Below are positions 53,148-61,736 of a stretch of 64,000 nucleotides of DNA, one piece after another (within the stretch, counting starts at the first letter, position 1; each line of letters begins with the position of its first letter). This stretch comes from Cytophagales bacterium (lineage in GTDB: Bacteria; Bacteroidota; Bacteroidia; Cytophagales; Cyclobacteriaceae), in NCBI GenBank assembly GCA_022360055.1, contig JAKSDO010000171.1, positions 24,902-88,901 on the forward strand. Reading direction: 5' to 3'. The notes below the pieces were generated by a model, which was not told where the DNA came from, did no database searches, and was given only the letters and a program-made list of their open reading frames with translations. The translations under genes and the position numbers were made by a program.

Positions 53148-53392
53148 CTGCCATAAAAGACCGAACAGGAATCATGGCTCAAGAAATGATCGACACGCCT
53201 AAATCCCCTTAAAGGGACTTTATTTCGAATGGTTTCTGGAGGTCTAGCCTCAAAAATCCCATAATGCTTCATTCTGATAAAAACAATAGACAGGATATAC
53301 ACTAAAAACGTCGGGATAAATTTCCGGATGGCGGGTCGTTTCAGGATTCCATTTCCTTCAACTTTCCTACAGGAAAAGACAGGCTTATACAT
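53144..53392 (-). pseudogene. Possible IS91-like transposase remnant
   Basis: A minus-strand frame of 82 codons reads ILKRPAIRKFIPTFLVYILS, then FIRMKHYGIFEARPPETIRN. The pattern F(I)xxFLxxxL...F.RMKHYGIF resembles the C-terminal part of IS91-type (Y2) transposases, where a line such as FLLHVLPKGFVKIRHYGFL is usual. Catalytic parts are absent, and no ends are visible, so only a fragment can be claimed. The region 53393-53665 to its right has no supported gene. Confidence 0.3.
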
Positions 53393-53665
53393 GAAGTATT
53401 TTCCTGTAGACGGAGCCGAACCTGCTTCTTAATAAAAAAGCATTTCTTTCATTTTTGATAATCCCCGGCTATATTCAGGAAAAGGTTTTATGTGAACCTA
53501 TAATGGTGCGGCAATTGGGAAACGTTGAACGAGGCATCCGATGGCGCGTTTGATCGCAAGGAGCACGAGGTTAAAACCATACAATAACATTGCGCTTTAG
53601 CCGAAAGGAGAACCGAGTTGCAGATGTGTGATCAACTGGGCAAAAAGTGATGATTACAATGTATT

Positions 53666-54487
53666 ATGAGGGTTGATTGTAAAATAAAAATTCTCACGAC
53701 AATTCTTCTGTTCGCCATAAATGTGTGTTTTATCCACGCCCAAAAGGCCGGAGAGGAAAAGTATTACACCAATAGCAGCAGGCACTGGACCGTGGAAATG
53801 CCTGTTTGGGTTCCCAAATTTAGAGGGCAGTTTGCATACGGAGATTTCGATTTTTCCTCTTCCGGGAATAAGGAGGAAAGGGAGTTTGAACGGTTAGAAG
53901 GCAGGGGCGGTTTGGAATTTTATTTTGTCGGCAGAGTGATGGCTCAATACGATAAACTGTGGGGGCAAATAGATGCCTTTTCCGGAAAAGTCGGGAGTAC
54001 TTTTACCTATATTCCGCTCGTGGGCAACAATCAAAAAGATCTCGTTTACATATCCGCAACAGGTACTATTCCAAGATTAGCCGCAGGTTATTCGGTGTAC
54101 ACAAAATCTTCGGAAAACAGCTTTAAAATCGAATTGATACCTTATCTTGGTTTAAGGCATGTCAACATTCTCCTTCAGTCGGACATCTTTGACTCTGTCA
54201 ACGTGGTTGACCTTCATCCGATTTGGTATGAACCCGTAGCAGGTATTTACACCCCTCTCAATTACAAGCGATTTAGAATGGAATTACAGGTCGATCTGGG
54301 ATGGACCAAGACAAGTAGCTCCTGGGTTATCAATAACCGGTTCCGCTATCGGATCTCGTATGTGATTGATGTACAATTGGGATGGACCTTCATGAGGTTG
54401 AATTATAAAGAAGATATCGGTAATGAAGCATTGGATTTCAAGATACGACTGATCGGTCCGACAGCCGGTGTAGGTTTTAGATTTTGA
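53666..54487 (+). CDS. Predicted outer-membrane beta-barrel protein
   Basis: A 273-aa exported protein not assigned to a known family. Signal peptide MRVDCKIKILTTILLFAINV followed by CFIHAQ. The mature part has alternating aromatic/polar strands (RGGLEFYFVGRVMAQYDKLW, SFKIELIPYLGLRHVNILLQ, RFRMELQVDLGWTKTSSSWV, FRYRISYVIDVQLGWTFMRL) and ends ...IGPTAGVGFRF with terminal Phe. This is the layout of a small (8-12 strand) outer-membrane barrel. Short stretches such as WTVEMPVWVPKFRGQFAYGD at the start are reminiscent of Bacteroidota transporter-like barrels. No neighbour suggests a role. Confidence 0.7.
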   Translation: MRVDCKIKILTTILLFAINVCFIHAQKAGEEKYYTNSSRHWTVEMPVWVPKFRGQFAYGDFDFSSSGNKEEREFERLEGRGGLEFYFVGRVMAQYDKLWGQIDAFSGKVGSTFTYIPLVGNNQKDLVYISATGTIPRLAAGYSVYTKSSENSFKIELIPYLGLRHVNILLQSDIFDSVNVVDLHPIWYEPVAGIYTPLNYKRFRMELQVDLGWTKTSSSWVINNRFRYRISYVIDVQLGWTFMRLNYKEDIGNEALDFKIRLIGPTAGVGFRF

Positions 54488-54688
54488 GGAAGAAGGTTTT
54501 CAGGATATCCTGATCATGGATGCCTTGGAGTTAGCACCTCATAATATTGGACAAAAAAAGATATGATAATATGGAATCTAATCAGAGCTGTTCGGGGGCA
54601 CCGGTTTTTGCTGATGCTGTAACAGATCAATTGAAGCCCCCGCCGGTATCCGGACGGGATATCACATATTTGCCGAGGTGTACTCAGA

Positions 54689-56614
54689 TCAGTAATTCCA
54701 TTTTCTGTTCTTGTTTATTCTTGTTTTGAATTTCCGGTCGCCGTTCATCATCACTTCCACGATATATCGACCATCCTCCAGATGGGAGATGTCATATTTG
54801 AAATTACCCCCTTTTGATTTGGGGTACACGTGTTTTTCGACCGGGGTGCCTTCTTTCAGCAGGACAACCTCCATATCTTCGGACTTTTCGGTGTATACAT
54901 CCAATGAGAAGGTATCGGATATTATTTTGGGGAACAGTATGAAATCGTAAAGAGGATGATCGGAATCCGGTGAAAATCCGTGTGAAGTAGCAAATGCCAG
55001 CATCTCTCCATCTCCGCAATCACTCTGGAATTTATGGATTGATTTCCCATCGATATCGTAGATCCTTACGTATCCATAGCCCTGGTTCCTCATAAACCAG
55101 AACTCGAGTCCGTTGCCGGCTGTGTCTGCAAGATACATCTCATACAAATCTTTGGCCAAATGCAAGGTGTCCGAATACACGGTATCCGGCAGGAGCGTTT
55201 CCGCTTTTCTCCAGTAAACGGTATCGCTCTTGCTATTGATAATAAAAAGATCGTTATCCGTTGGATTTTTATTGGTTTTGAACTGAACAACCAGATCTTC
55301 CGGCAGATCTTTCGGTGCGTCAAATGTTGAAGACAATACATTGTCGGATTTCCAGGCGTCCTTTTTACCATTGGGCCTTGAGCATTCCACGGTAAAGGTA
55401 TGCTCTGCTCCGGAATACTCGATTGTTCCCGGCAAGGTGATCTCTTTTGCGGCATTGTACCCGAGCTCTCCCTTCCAGACATATTTCCTGCGATCGAAAC
55501 CGTCCGTACCATAGGAAATAGTTAAGCTTTTCAGGTTTTCGCTTCCAAGATTCCGTATCACGATTTTTGCATCGACGGCTTTCGGGTTTGAACGGAGGTA
55601 CAGGGGGCGATTGTTGGGTACGATTATAGATTCTACGGCGACATCGTATTTATTTATCGGAGCCGAATACTGAATCAGACAAGCGGAGATATCTTCTTTT
55701 GCCTGTATGTTTTCCGTTGCGGTATAAGGTTCCATCTCAATGGAAAATGTGTGTGTGGTTCCACCAGGTTTTACGTCAATGATGTCGGGTTGCTGCAGAT
55801 CGCCCGGACACCAGAGCGCGCGGTCGAAGATCCAGGTGCCCCCCTGCGGGTACAGGGGATTGTCGCCGCATTGCTTCCAGAGATCTTTTTCCTGGACGAC
55901 CTTTCCGTCCAACAAAACCTTTCTCCACCTGCTGCAAAACTCGCTGCATCCCCTTGGGCGGTCCATCCCATGCCCGGTGTGTTGGATTCTCAGGCGGTTC
56001 AATTTACTCCCTTCGGTCACGGAATAACTCATTGGCGTGAGCTCTTTTTCAATTGGCTTTTCGGGATTGCCATAGTTAAAGCTTCCGCGCCACATGGGCG
56101 CAATACTCAACGGAATAATGTGTTGAGGGCCATAAGTTATCTCAAAATCTATTGTCAGCGCCCAGCCGACCGTCGTGGGTTCGTAACCGGTATGAACATA
56201 TTCGATCTCCACACTATCCCTTAAGATCAATGAAAAGTCCGTGACATCGACCGACCAGGTAAATTCCCAACCTTTACTAAAAATGCTGCCATACGGAGTA
56301 AGCATCCTGCCCAGTTCATAATTCATCTTTTCACCACGGCTTCCTCCCTTTCGCAGGATATTTATGTGGTCTCTGTAATCCCAGTGAGCGGTCGGCAAGG
56401 AATCGGGGCTTCCAAGTGTGACGTGCATCATGATTTTCCTTATCGATGCCCCTTCTTTTGGGAATACGCCCCAGGCGGGATAGGGATTGCTTCCCCTGGA
56501 AGGATCGGTGGTGATGGTTGTTCGGTTATGCGGTATCACGTGGCTCGTTTTAACGGCCTGGCCTGTCAAATTTATCGAAATGCATATCGCTAATAATGAA
56601 AGGATTGATCTCAT
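54689..56614 (-). CDS. Secreted peptide-N-glycosidase F-like enzyme
   Basis: A 641-aa exported protein; signal peptide MRSILSLLAICISINLTGQA. Residues about 25-330 form the double jelly roll of PNGase F (N-glycanase N and C domains): WGVFPKEGASIRKIMMHVTL, WDYRDHINILRKGGSRGEKM, GRMLTPYGSIFSKGWEFTWS and the very typical GCSEFCSRWRKVLLDGKVV, followed by CGDNPLYPQGGTWIFDRALW and CPG. PNGase F cleaves the N-glycan at asparagine of glycoproteins; the WD of HWDYRD and the Glu of VEIEYVHTGYEP match its active-site region. The remaining third (about 330-641) holds beta domains and ends NFKYDISHLEDGRYIVEVMM plus NGDRKFKTRINKN, resembling a type IX secretion (type A) sorting domain. Probably extracellular, acting on host or algal glycoproteins. 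Confidence 0.88.
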   Translation of the reverse strand: MRSILSLLAICISINLTGQAVKTSHVIPHNRTTITTDPSRGSNPYPAWGVFPKEGASIRKIMMHVTLGSPDSLPTAHWDYRDHINILRKGGSRGEKMNYELGRMLTPYGSIFSKGWEFTWSVDVTDFSLILRDSVEIEYVHTGYEPTTVGWALTIDFEITYGPQHIIPLSIAPMWRGSFNYGNPEKPIEKELTPMSYSVTEGSKLNRLRIQHTGHGMDRPRGCSEFCSRWRKVLLDGKVVQEKDLWKQCGDNPLYPQGGTWIFDRALWCPGDLQQPDIIDVKPGGTTHTFSIEMEPYTATENIQAKEDISACLIQYSAPINKYDVAVESIIVPNNRPLYLRSNPKAVDAKIVIRNLGSENLKSLTISYGTDGFDRRKYVWKGELGYNAAKEITLPGTIEYSGAEHTFTVECSRPNGKKDAWKSDNVLSSTFDAPKDLPEDLVVQFKTNKNPTDNDLFIINSKSDTVYWRKAETLLPDTVYSDTLHLAKDLYEMYLADTAGNGLEFWFMRNQGYGYVRIYDIDGKSIHKFQSDCGDGEMLAFATSHGFSPDSDHPLYDFILFPKIISDTFSLDVYTEKSEDMEVVLLKEGTPVEKHVYPKSKGGNFKYDISHLEDGRYIVEVMMNGDRKFKTRINKNRKWNY

Positions 56615-56821
56615 AGTAATCGATTAAAAAGTAGTGTGAACATTTTGGATATCAAAATCAGGCGCAAATATACCACTATGGGAAATGGCCCAAAAATAAA
56701 ACGAAGAAATATTGGAAAGAGTGAAAATTTGAAAGCGGAAATGCTTTGGGAAATATCGGTTTTTTTTATTATGAGTTCTCCCGGGCCTTGCTTTTGAAGG
56801 TTTTAAAAAAGCCAGGGGCAT

Positions 56822-58807
56822 TCAATCCGAGTCGGTATTTATCAGGATTTCTACCTTTGTGCCAATTCCCCGATCATTTTTATCCTTTAAGTCAAAGATA
56901 TGGAAACCCTTGATATGGTCCTTGTTATATAAGCTCAACCTGTTTTTTGTCAAAGTCATGCCTTTGGACTGATGAACGGCGGATGCAAAGTTTTTTTTCC
57001 TGTTTTGATGATAGTGACGACCGACTCCGTTGTCCTGAATAACGCATCGTAAGAAATCCTTTTTGCACGCAAGGCCGATGGTTAGTATTCCACGCTCCTT
57101 TTTGTGAGAAAGTCCGTGTATGATTGCGTTTTCGACAAACGGCTGCAGGAGCAGAGGGGGGATCTCCGTGTCTTCCGGGTCGATGGAAGGATCAATATCA
57201 AATATACATTCAAATTTGTGTTCGAAGCGCAATTTTTCCAATTCGACATAGTATTTCAAAATATCCAGTTCAATATTTAGCGTAATCCTGCTTTTGGTGG
57301 AAATATCCAATACTTTTCTTATCAGTTTTGAAAAGATCGTCAAATAAAAGACCGCTTTTTCCTTATTGTTTTTAAGAATAAAGTATTGAATGGAATTCAT
57401 GCAGTTAAAAATAAAATGCGGGCTCATCGAGGATTGTAAAGCCATTATTTTATATTCGGATATCTTTTTGTTAAGCTCGATACGTTCGTAGTTGGCCTGC
57501 TTTATTTTGTTTTCTGCCGCCCGTTGCTCTGTGATATCCGTTGCATTTAACAGGTATAATATTGAATTCCCTGACCAAAACCTTCGGATTACCAAGTTGC
57601 ATAATATAGGCGATAAACCGAACCGTCTTATGCTAAATTCAAACTGACTGGATTCCAGGTTGGGGTTTCTGGCAATGTCCTTCCATACATCTTTGGATAT
57701 TAAATCATAGACGCTTAAGTCCGCAGGCCCATGTTGGGAGGAATTGAGATTGATCATTCTTATTCCTTCCTGGTTAAGATTCATTAGTTTGCCATCTTCG
57801 CCGCGGATGATGGCGATCAAATTTGGACTTGACTCATATATTTTGGCGAAGTATTTTTTAGCAGTCGTTAACTGGGCGTTTTTCTGTTGGAGCTCGGCCG
57901 TTAACTCTTTTTCGGAAAAAATCAGTGCTTTTTTATCGCTCACACTTTTTCCTAAAATAACTCCAAATATTGACAGGGATAAATATTCCAGAATATTAAA
58001 CAATTCATGATTGCTTTCTTGATTGATAAACTCACTTCCTTCCGTGATCGGGGTCAGGATGAATGCGTTGAAAAAAATATAAAAATTCAGGATGATAGAG
58101 GCGTTGTATCCTCTGTACAGGGAAATACTGAGTAAAAGCAACCCATAGATAAACCAAATCTCATAAAATTCCAATTCTTTGTAAATTGAGATTGATTCAA
58201 AAACGATCAACGTTAAGATGATCAATGCGTTTTTCGGTTTTCTCAGCCGGCCAATAAAGTTCTTTATGTTGAACCGGTGCTCTTTTTTAAAAACAAGAAA
58301 CAATAATAGAGAGAACGTAATGATCGTAATGTAATCCCCCAGGTATTTATAATAGAAGGAATTCCATACGATATTGGCATCAAAACCCTTGAATTCCATT
58401 AAGAGGAAGCTGAGGTAGAATTCATAAATCAACAGCGGTACGGCAACACCGATTATAAGGTATAAGATCAGATCTTTTGCATGTTGCAATATGTAATTTT
58501 TCCTGAATACCCGGATGAAAAGAAGCCATGAAGTAAAGACAAACAACACTTCACTTGTGGCAAACAGAGGGCGCAATAGGAATTCATGCCCCAAATAATA
58601 TCCGCTGGCGGTGGAGCTGAGAAACAGGGGAATCAAAATTATGAGACCGTAGCGATATACCAAAATTATTCCGATCGCCAGCGGAATATAAAAATCCGAT
58701 GCATAAAATTTGAAAAGGAAGAAAACGGAAAAAGCGGATGATAATTGAAACAAGCAAAAGGCGAGTGCAATGAGGATTATTTTCCGTAAACCATTATTCG
58801 GTCGCAT
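56822..58807 (-). CDS. LytS-type sensor histidine kinase with MASE1-like and PAS domains
   Basis: A 661-aa membrane histidine kinase of the His_kinase (PF06580) class. The first 300 residues hold about eight to ten hydrophobic helices (MASE1-like, FLSSTASGYYLGHEFLLRPL), then a coiled coil (ELTAELQQKNAQLTTAKKYF), a PAS domain (about 330-430), and the kinase core with phosphoacceptor H464 in MSPHFIFNCMNSIQYF, the N box LLLQPFVENAIIHGLSHKKE and the G boxes IQDNGVGR and GMTLTKNRLSLYN. The architecture fits a partner for LytTR response regulators, and such a regulator lies upstream in the same direction (152 bases apart), suggesting one operon. Signal unknown. Confidence 0.93.
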   Translation of the reverse strand: MRPNNGLRKIILIALAFCLFQLSSAFSVFFLFKFYASDFYIPLAIGIILVYRYGLIILIPLFLSSTASGYYLGHEFLLRPLFATSEVLFVFTSWLLFIRVFRKNYILQHAKDLILYLIIGVAVPLLIYEFYLSFLLMEFKGFDANIVWNSFYYKYLGDYITIITFSLLLFLVFKKEHRFNIKNFIGRLRKPKNALIILTLIVFESISIYKELEFYEIWFIYGLLLLSISLYRGYNASIILNFYIFFNAFILTPITEGSEFINQESNHELFNILEYLSLSIFGVILGKSVSDKKALIFSEKELTAELQQKNAQLTTAKKYFAKIYESSPNLIAIIRGEDGKLMNLNQEGIRMINLNSSQHGPADLSVYDLISKDVWKDIARNPNLESSQFEFSIRRFGLSPILCNLVIRRFWSGNSILYLLNATDITEQRAAENKIKQANYERIELNKKISEYKIMALQSSMSPHFIFNCMNSIQYFILKNNKEKAVFYLTIFSKLIRKVLDISTKSRITLNIELDILKYYVELEKLRFEHKFECIFDIDPSIDPEDTEIPPLLLQPFVENAIIHGLSHKKERGILTIGLACKKDFLRCVIQDNGVGRHYHQNRKKNFASAVHQSKGMTLTKNRLSLYNKDHIKGFHIFDLKDKNDRGIGTKVEILINTDSD

Positions 58808-58960
58808 GTCTGTCGGTTAGGGGTTATTGTAATTTATCACTTGAGTCGGATCAAAAATCATGTACGGGCATGAAAAGAATTGTGAGGGAAGGTGCCGGCA
58901 CGATACGTTTCTTCCCTTTCGCCAGAGGTCCGGTTGAATTATGGCCGAATGTATCTCCCA

Positions 58961-59719
58961 TTAATTGGCAGGTCTGTACAACATGCTAAGTAATCCCTCC
59001 CTTTTTCTTCTGGAAACATCAAGTATCGTAGCATCGGATAAAACAACCTGGCCTCCCATACCTTTTATATATTCATTAATTTCATTGAGATTCACAAGAT
59101 AGGTCTTATGTATTCGATAGAAACCAAGGTCAGAGAGCATGTCTTCGAATTTCCTGAGTGTTTTTGAGATCAGGTAGGTTTTGCTTTCCGTTGTATGTAT
59201 TTTGGTATAATTTTCTTTCCCCTCGCAATACAGAATGTATTTTACATCCAAAAAGATGAGTCCGCTCGAAGAAGGTAGCGCGATTTTATAATTCGAAGTG
59301 GTTTTCTGCTCCAGGTTTTTTAAAAGATTGAGTATTTTTTGATTGGAACTTTCTTTTTCATGAATTTTCTTTTCGGCAGATTTTACGGCCGAAATCAACT
59401 CATCCACGGAAATGGGTTTGAGCAGATAGTCAATGGCGGAAAATCTGATCGCTTTGATAGCAAATTCAGAATGTGCCGTCGTAAATATTACTTCGAAGGA
59501 TGCTTTGTCCTTGAAGTATAAGAGCAGGTCGAAGCCGGTTTCGTTATTCATTTGTACATCCAGGAAAACAATATCCGGCCGATTGGCTTCAATCGATATC
59601 ACCGCCCGGTCTACGGATTGACAGGCATCCACTATTTTAAGATCTTTACAGTTTTCCTCCAGTAGTATTTTTAGCGTTTCGCAACTGACAATTTCATCAT
59701 CAACAATAATTGCTTTCAT
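58961..59719 (-). CDS. LytTR-family response regulator
   Basis: A 252-aa response regulator: receiver domain (1-120) with acidic pocket VDDE, phospho-acceptor D54 in DIVFLDVQMNN, conserved Thr in FTTAHSE and Lys in YLLKPISVDEL; a linker coiled region; then a LytTR DNA-binding domain (about 150-250) with ILYCEGKENYTKIHTTESKT, RIHKTYLVNLNEINEYIKGM and LDVSRRKREGLLSML. It likely receives phosphate from the LytS-type kinase encoded downstream. Its targets would be marked by imperfect direct repeats that I cannot identify here. Confidence 0.96.
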   Translation of the reverse strand: MKAIIVDDEIVSCETLKILLEENCKDLKIVDACQSVDRAVISIEANRPDIVFLDVQMNNETGFDLLLYFKDKASFEVIFTTAHSEFAIKAIRFSAIDYLLKPISVDELISAVKSAEKKIHEKESSNQKILNLLKNLEQKTTSNYKIALPSSSGLIFLDVKYILYCEGKENYTKIHTTESKTYLISKTLRKFEDMLSDLGFYRIHKTYLVNLNEINEYIKGMGGQVVLSDATILDVSRRKREGLLSMLYRPAN

Positions 59720-60300
59720 AGTAGGGACGAGCTTAGACGTTCACCAAAAAGTAAAAACGTGCGTATGGACACTTAATAATTTTTAATACTAGAAAATTTA
59801 TCTAAACCGCTTTATGCGTTGAGTCATAAGACCCGTATTCCTAAAATACATCTAATAATTTGTTATTAATGGCATTTAAAATTAAATAAAAAGAGTGAAA
59901 TCAAAATTATTAACTCGATATTTTAATTGAAAGCTACTGTGATTCCGTACAGTTGCCGGCAGTTTTAGGCGCATCGACCTGGTTCAATGGAAGTGCACTT
60001 ACATCTCATACGGTAAGATCATTTCATGTCATCATAAATGTTATTGGGAATGTTACCGGAGATTTATAAAAGCCATTAAAAACCATATATATTTCGTTGG
60101 GTTGTTAACTTCTGAAAACGATAAATCACCGGTAAGTAATCTGATAATACCACAAAATAAACCATCCGCTCCAATCGATAAGTACTTTTTTTCTTATCGT
60201 CAATATTTAGCGTGATTTGGTGTTTTATTTGGAGTCCGATGATAAAAAATATCACACGGGTCCGGTACTATGGAAGATCAAAAAAGAGGTATTTTTTTAA
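59720..60300. other. Intergenic region, 580 bases
   Basis: AT-rich gap between the divergent LytTR and kinase genes. It must hold both promoters. No RNA gene, hairpin with T run or repeat was recognised. Very short frames near 60239 look like chance. Confidence 0.45.
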
Positions 60301-61674
60301 ATGGTTAAATCACAGTTTAGCTTTATGCTCATTTACCTGGGTATTTTTGAATTATCGGTTTGCAAAGTGATCGCTTATGACAATAAACTAAACCACAATC
60401 GGATTGAGGCTGTCCGGAGATTCGTACAAAAGGGCGATCTTCTAAAAGCGATTAGACTGTTGAACGATGCGGGGGTTGAGGCTTGGGGAACGGGAAATTA
60501 TCAAGTGGCAAGACATGATCCGGATCTGCGCCAGGGAATTTATGGATCAGCGCATGGAAATGAAGAAAATGCGGACACTTCTGCTAACGAGCCGGTAATG
60601 TTTAAAAAGATGGAACAGCTAGGTACGGACGAGGATGAGATCGCATGCGCTGCCGCTGACACCAGTGCTCTTAAACATCAGGGGCATATCCATGTGCATA
60701 CCATCGACAGTTTGAAGAAATTAATCGAAATAGAAAATATGATTATTAAAGAAGATGCGGCAACAATTGTTCGCGACAGGAAGATCATAAGTATGCAAAA
60801 ATGGATCATCGGTCTGGCTGTTTTTTTGCTGTTATTTTTATTCGTGTTCTCGCTTATCTTTTATCGCAAAAACAAACTGATTAAAAGTTTGTACGAGCGA
60901 CTGGCTGCTAAGGCGGATAAAATTACCTATCTGAATAATAACCTGGAATTCGAAGTTGAGCAGCGCACAAAGGAATTACGACAAGCCATTGATTCCCTCG
61001 AAATTCATAACAGGAACCTGGAGAAGTTCTCATACGTCATTTCTCATCACTTAAGAGCGCCGATAGCCCGATTATTGGGACTTTCCAACATATTTGATTA
61101 TAGTCGGCCGGGCTCTGAGATGAACAATGAGATATTGCTTAAAACAAAGGAGTGTTCGGAAGAACTGGATGATGTTGTCAGGGACCTGGCTGCAATCCTT
61201 GTGATAAAAAAGCACAATAACCTGGACAAGAAAGAAATTGAACTCGAATCTATTCTGGGATCCATAAAAAGTGAGTTGGGTCTAAATGATCGTAACATTA
61301 TCGTTTTCGCCGACGCGAATGACCGTCTCCCGACCATTTATTCGCATGAGCCGTACTTTAAGAACATCCTGTATCAATTGATCTCCAATTCGGTGAAATT
61401 TAAGAAAAACAAGCTACCTCCGATCATTCAAATTATGACCAAACAACTGAAGGAGGGATTGCATGTAATGGTCCGGGATAACGGAATTGGTATTCAAAGT
61501 CAATTTCTGTCCCAGATTTTTATGCCGTATAAGAAGTTTACCGGCCAAAAGGAAGGGAAAGGATTGGGCCTATACTATGTACAATCTTATGTAGAGGCGT
61601 TAGGGGGGAGGATAAACGTTAAAAGTCTCGTCAATGAAGGAACTACATTTGATATCTATTTGCCCGGCAATTGA
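60301..61674 (+). CDS. Histidine kinase lacking a recognised sensor domain
   Basis: A 457-aa histidine kinase. Signal-like N-terminus, then a short periplasmic part of about 130 residues with no recognised domain, TM helix about 162-184 (WIIGLAVFLLLFLFVFSLIF), a coiled-coil linker (about 195-235, LNNNLEFEVEQRTKELRQAI), a HisKA domain with phosphoacceptor H249 in YVISHHLRAPIARLLGLSNI (SHHLRAP instead of SHELRTP), and a HATPase domain with LYQLISNSVKFKK, VRDNGIGIQSQFL, GKGLGLYYVQSYVEALGGRI. It lacks PAS, GAF or HAMP. Sequence resembles the kinase half of a Bacteroidota PAS kinase. The next gene follows closely (63 bases to the chosen start) and encodes exactly the input parts this one lacks. 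Confidence 0.92.
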   Translation: MVKSQFSFMLIYLGIFELSVCKVIAYDNKLNHNRIEAVRRFVQKGDLLKAIRLLNDAGVEAWGTGNYQVARHDPDLRQGIYGSAHGNEENADTSANEPVMFKKMEQLGTDEDEIACAAADTSALKHQGHIHVHTIDSLKKLIEIENMIIKEDAATIVRDRKIISMQKWIIGLAVFLLLFLFVFSLIFYRKNKLIKSLYERLAAKADKITYLNNNLEFEVEQRTKELRQAIDSLEIHNRNLEKFSYVISHHLRAPIARLLGLSNIFDYSRPGSEMNNEILLKTKECSEELDDVVRDLAAILVIKKHNNLDKKEIELESILGSIKSELGLNDRNIIVFADANDRLPTIYSHEPYFKNILYQLISNSVKFKKNKLPPIIQIMTKQLKEGLHVMVRDNGIGIQSQFLSQIFMPYKKFTGQKEGKGLGLYYVQSYVEALGGRINVKSLVNEGTTFDIYLPGN

Positions 61675-61736
61675 TCCGTATGTAACACGTGCAATATTCA
61701 AGGATAGCAGCCGCAGCCATAGATAAGCCAGAAGAA

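Noticed and set aside
54547..54729. Plus-strand frame of 60 codons
   Set aside because: No motif and it runs into the 3' end of the PNGase F-like gene on the other strand.
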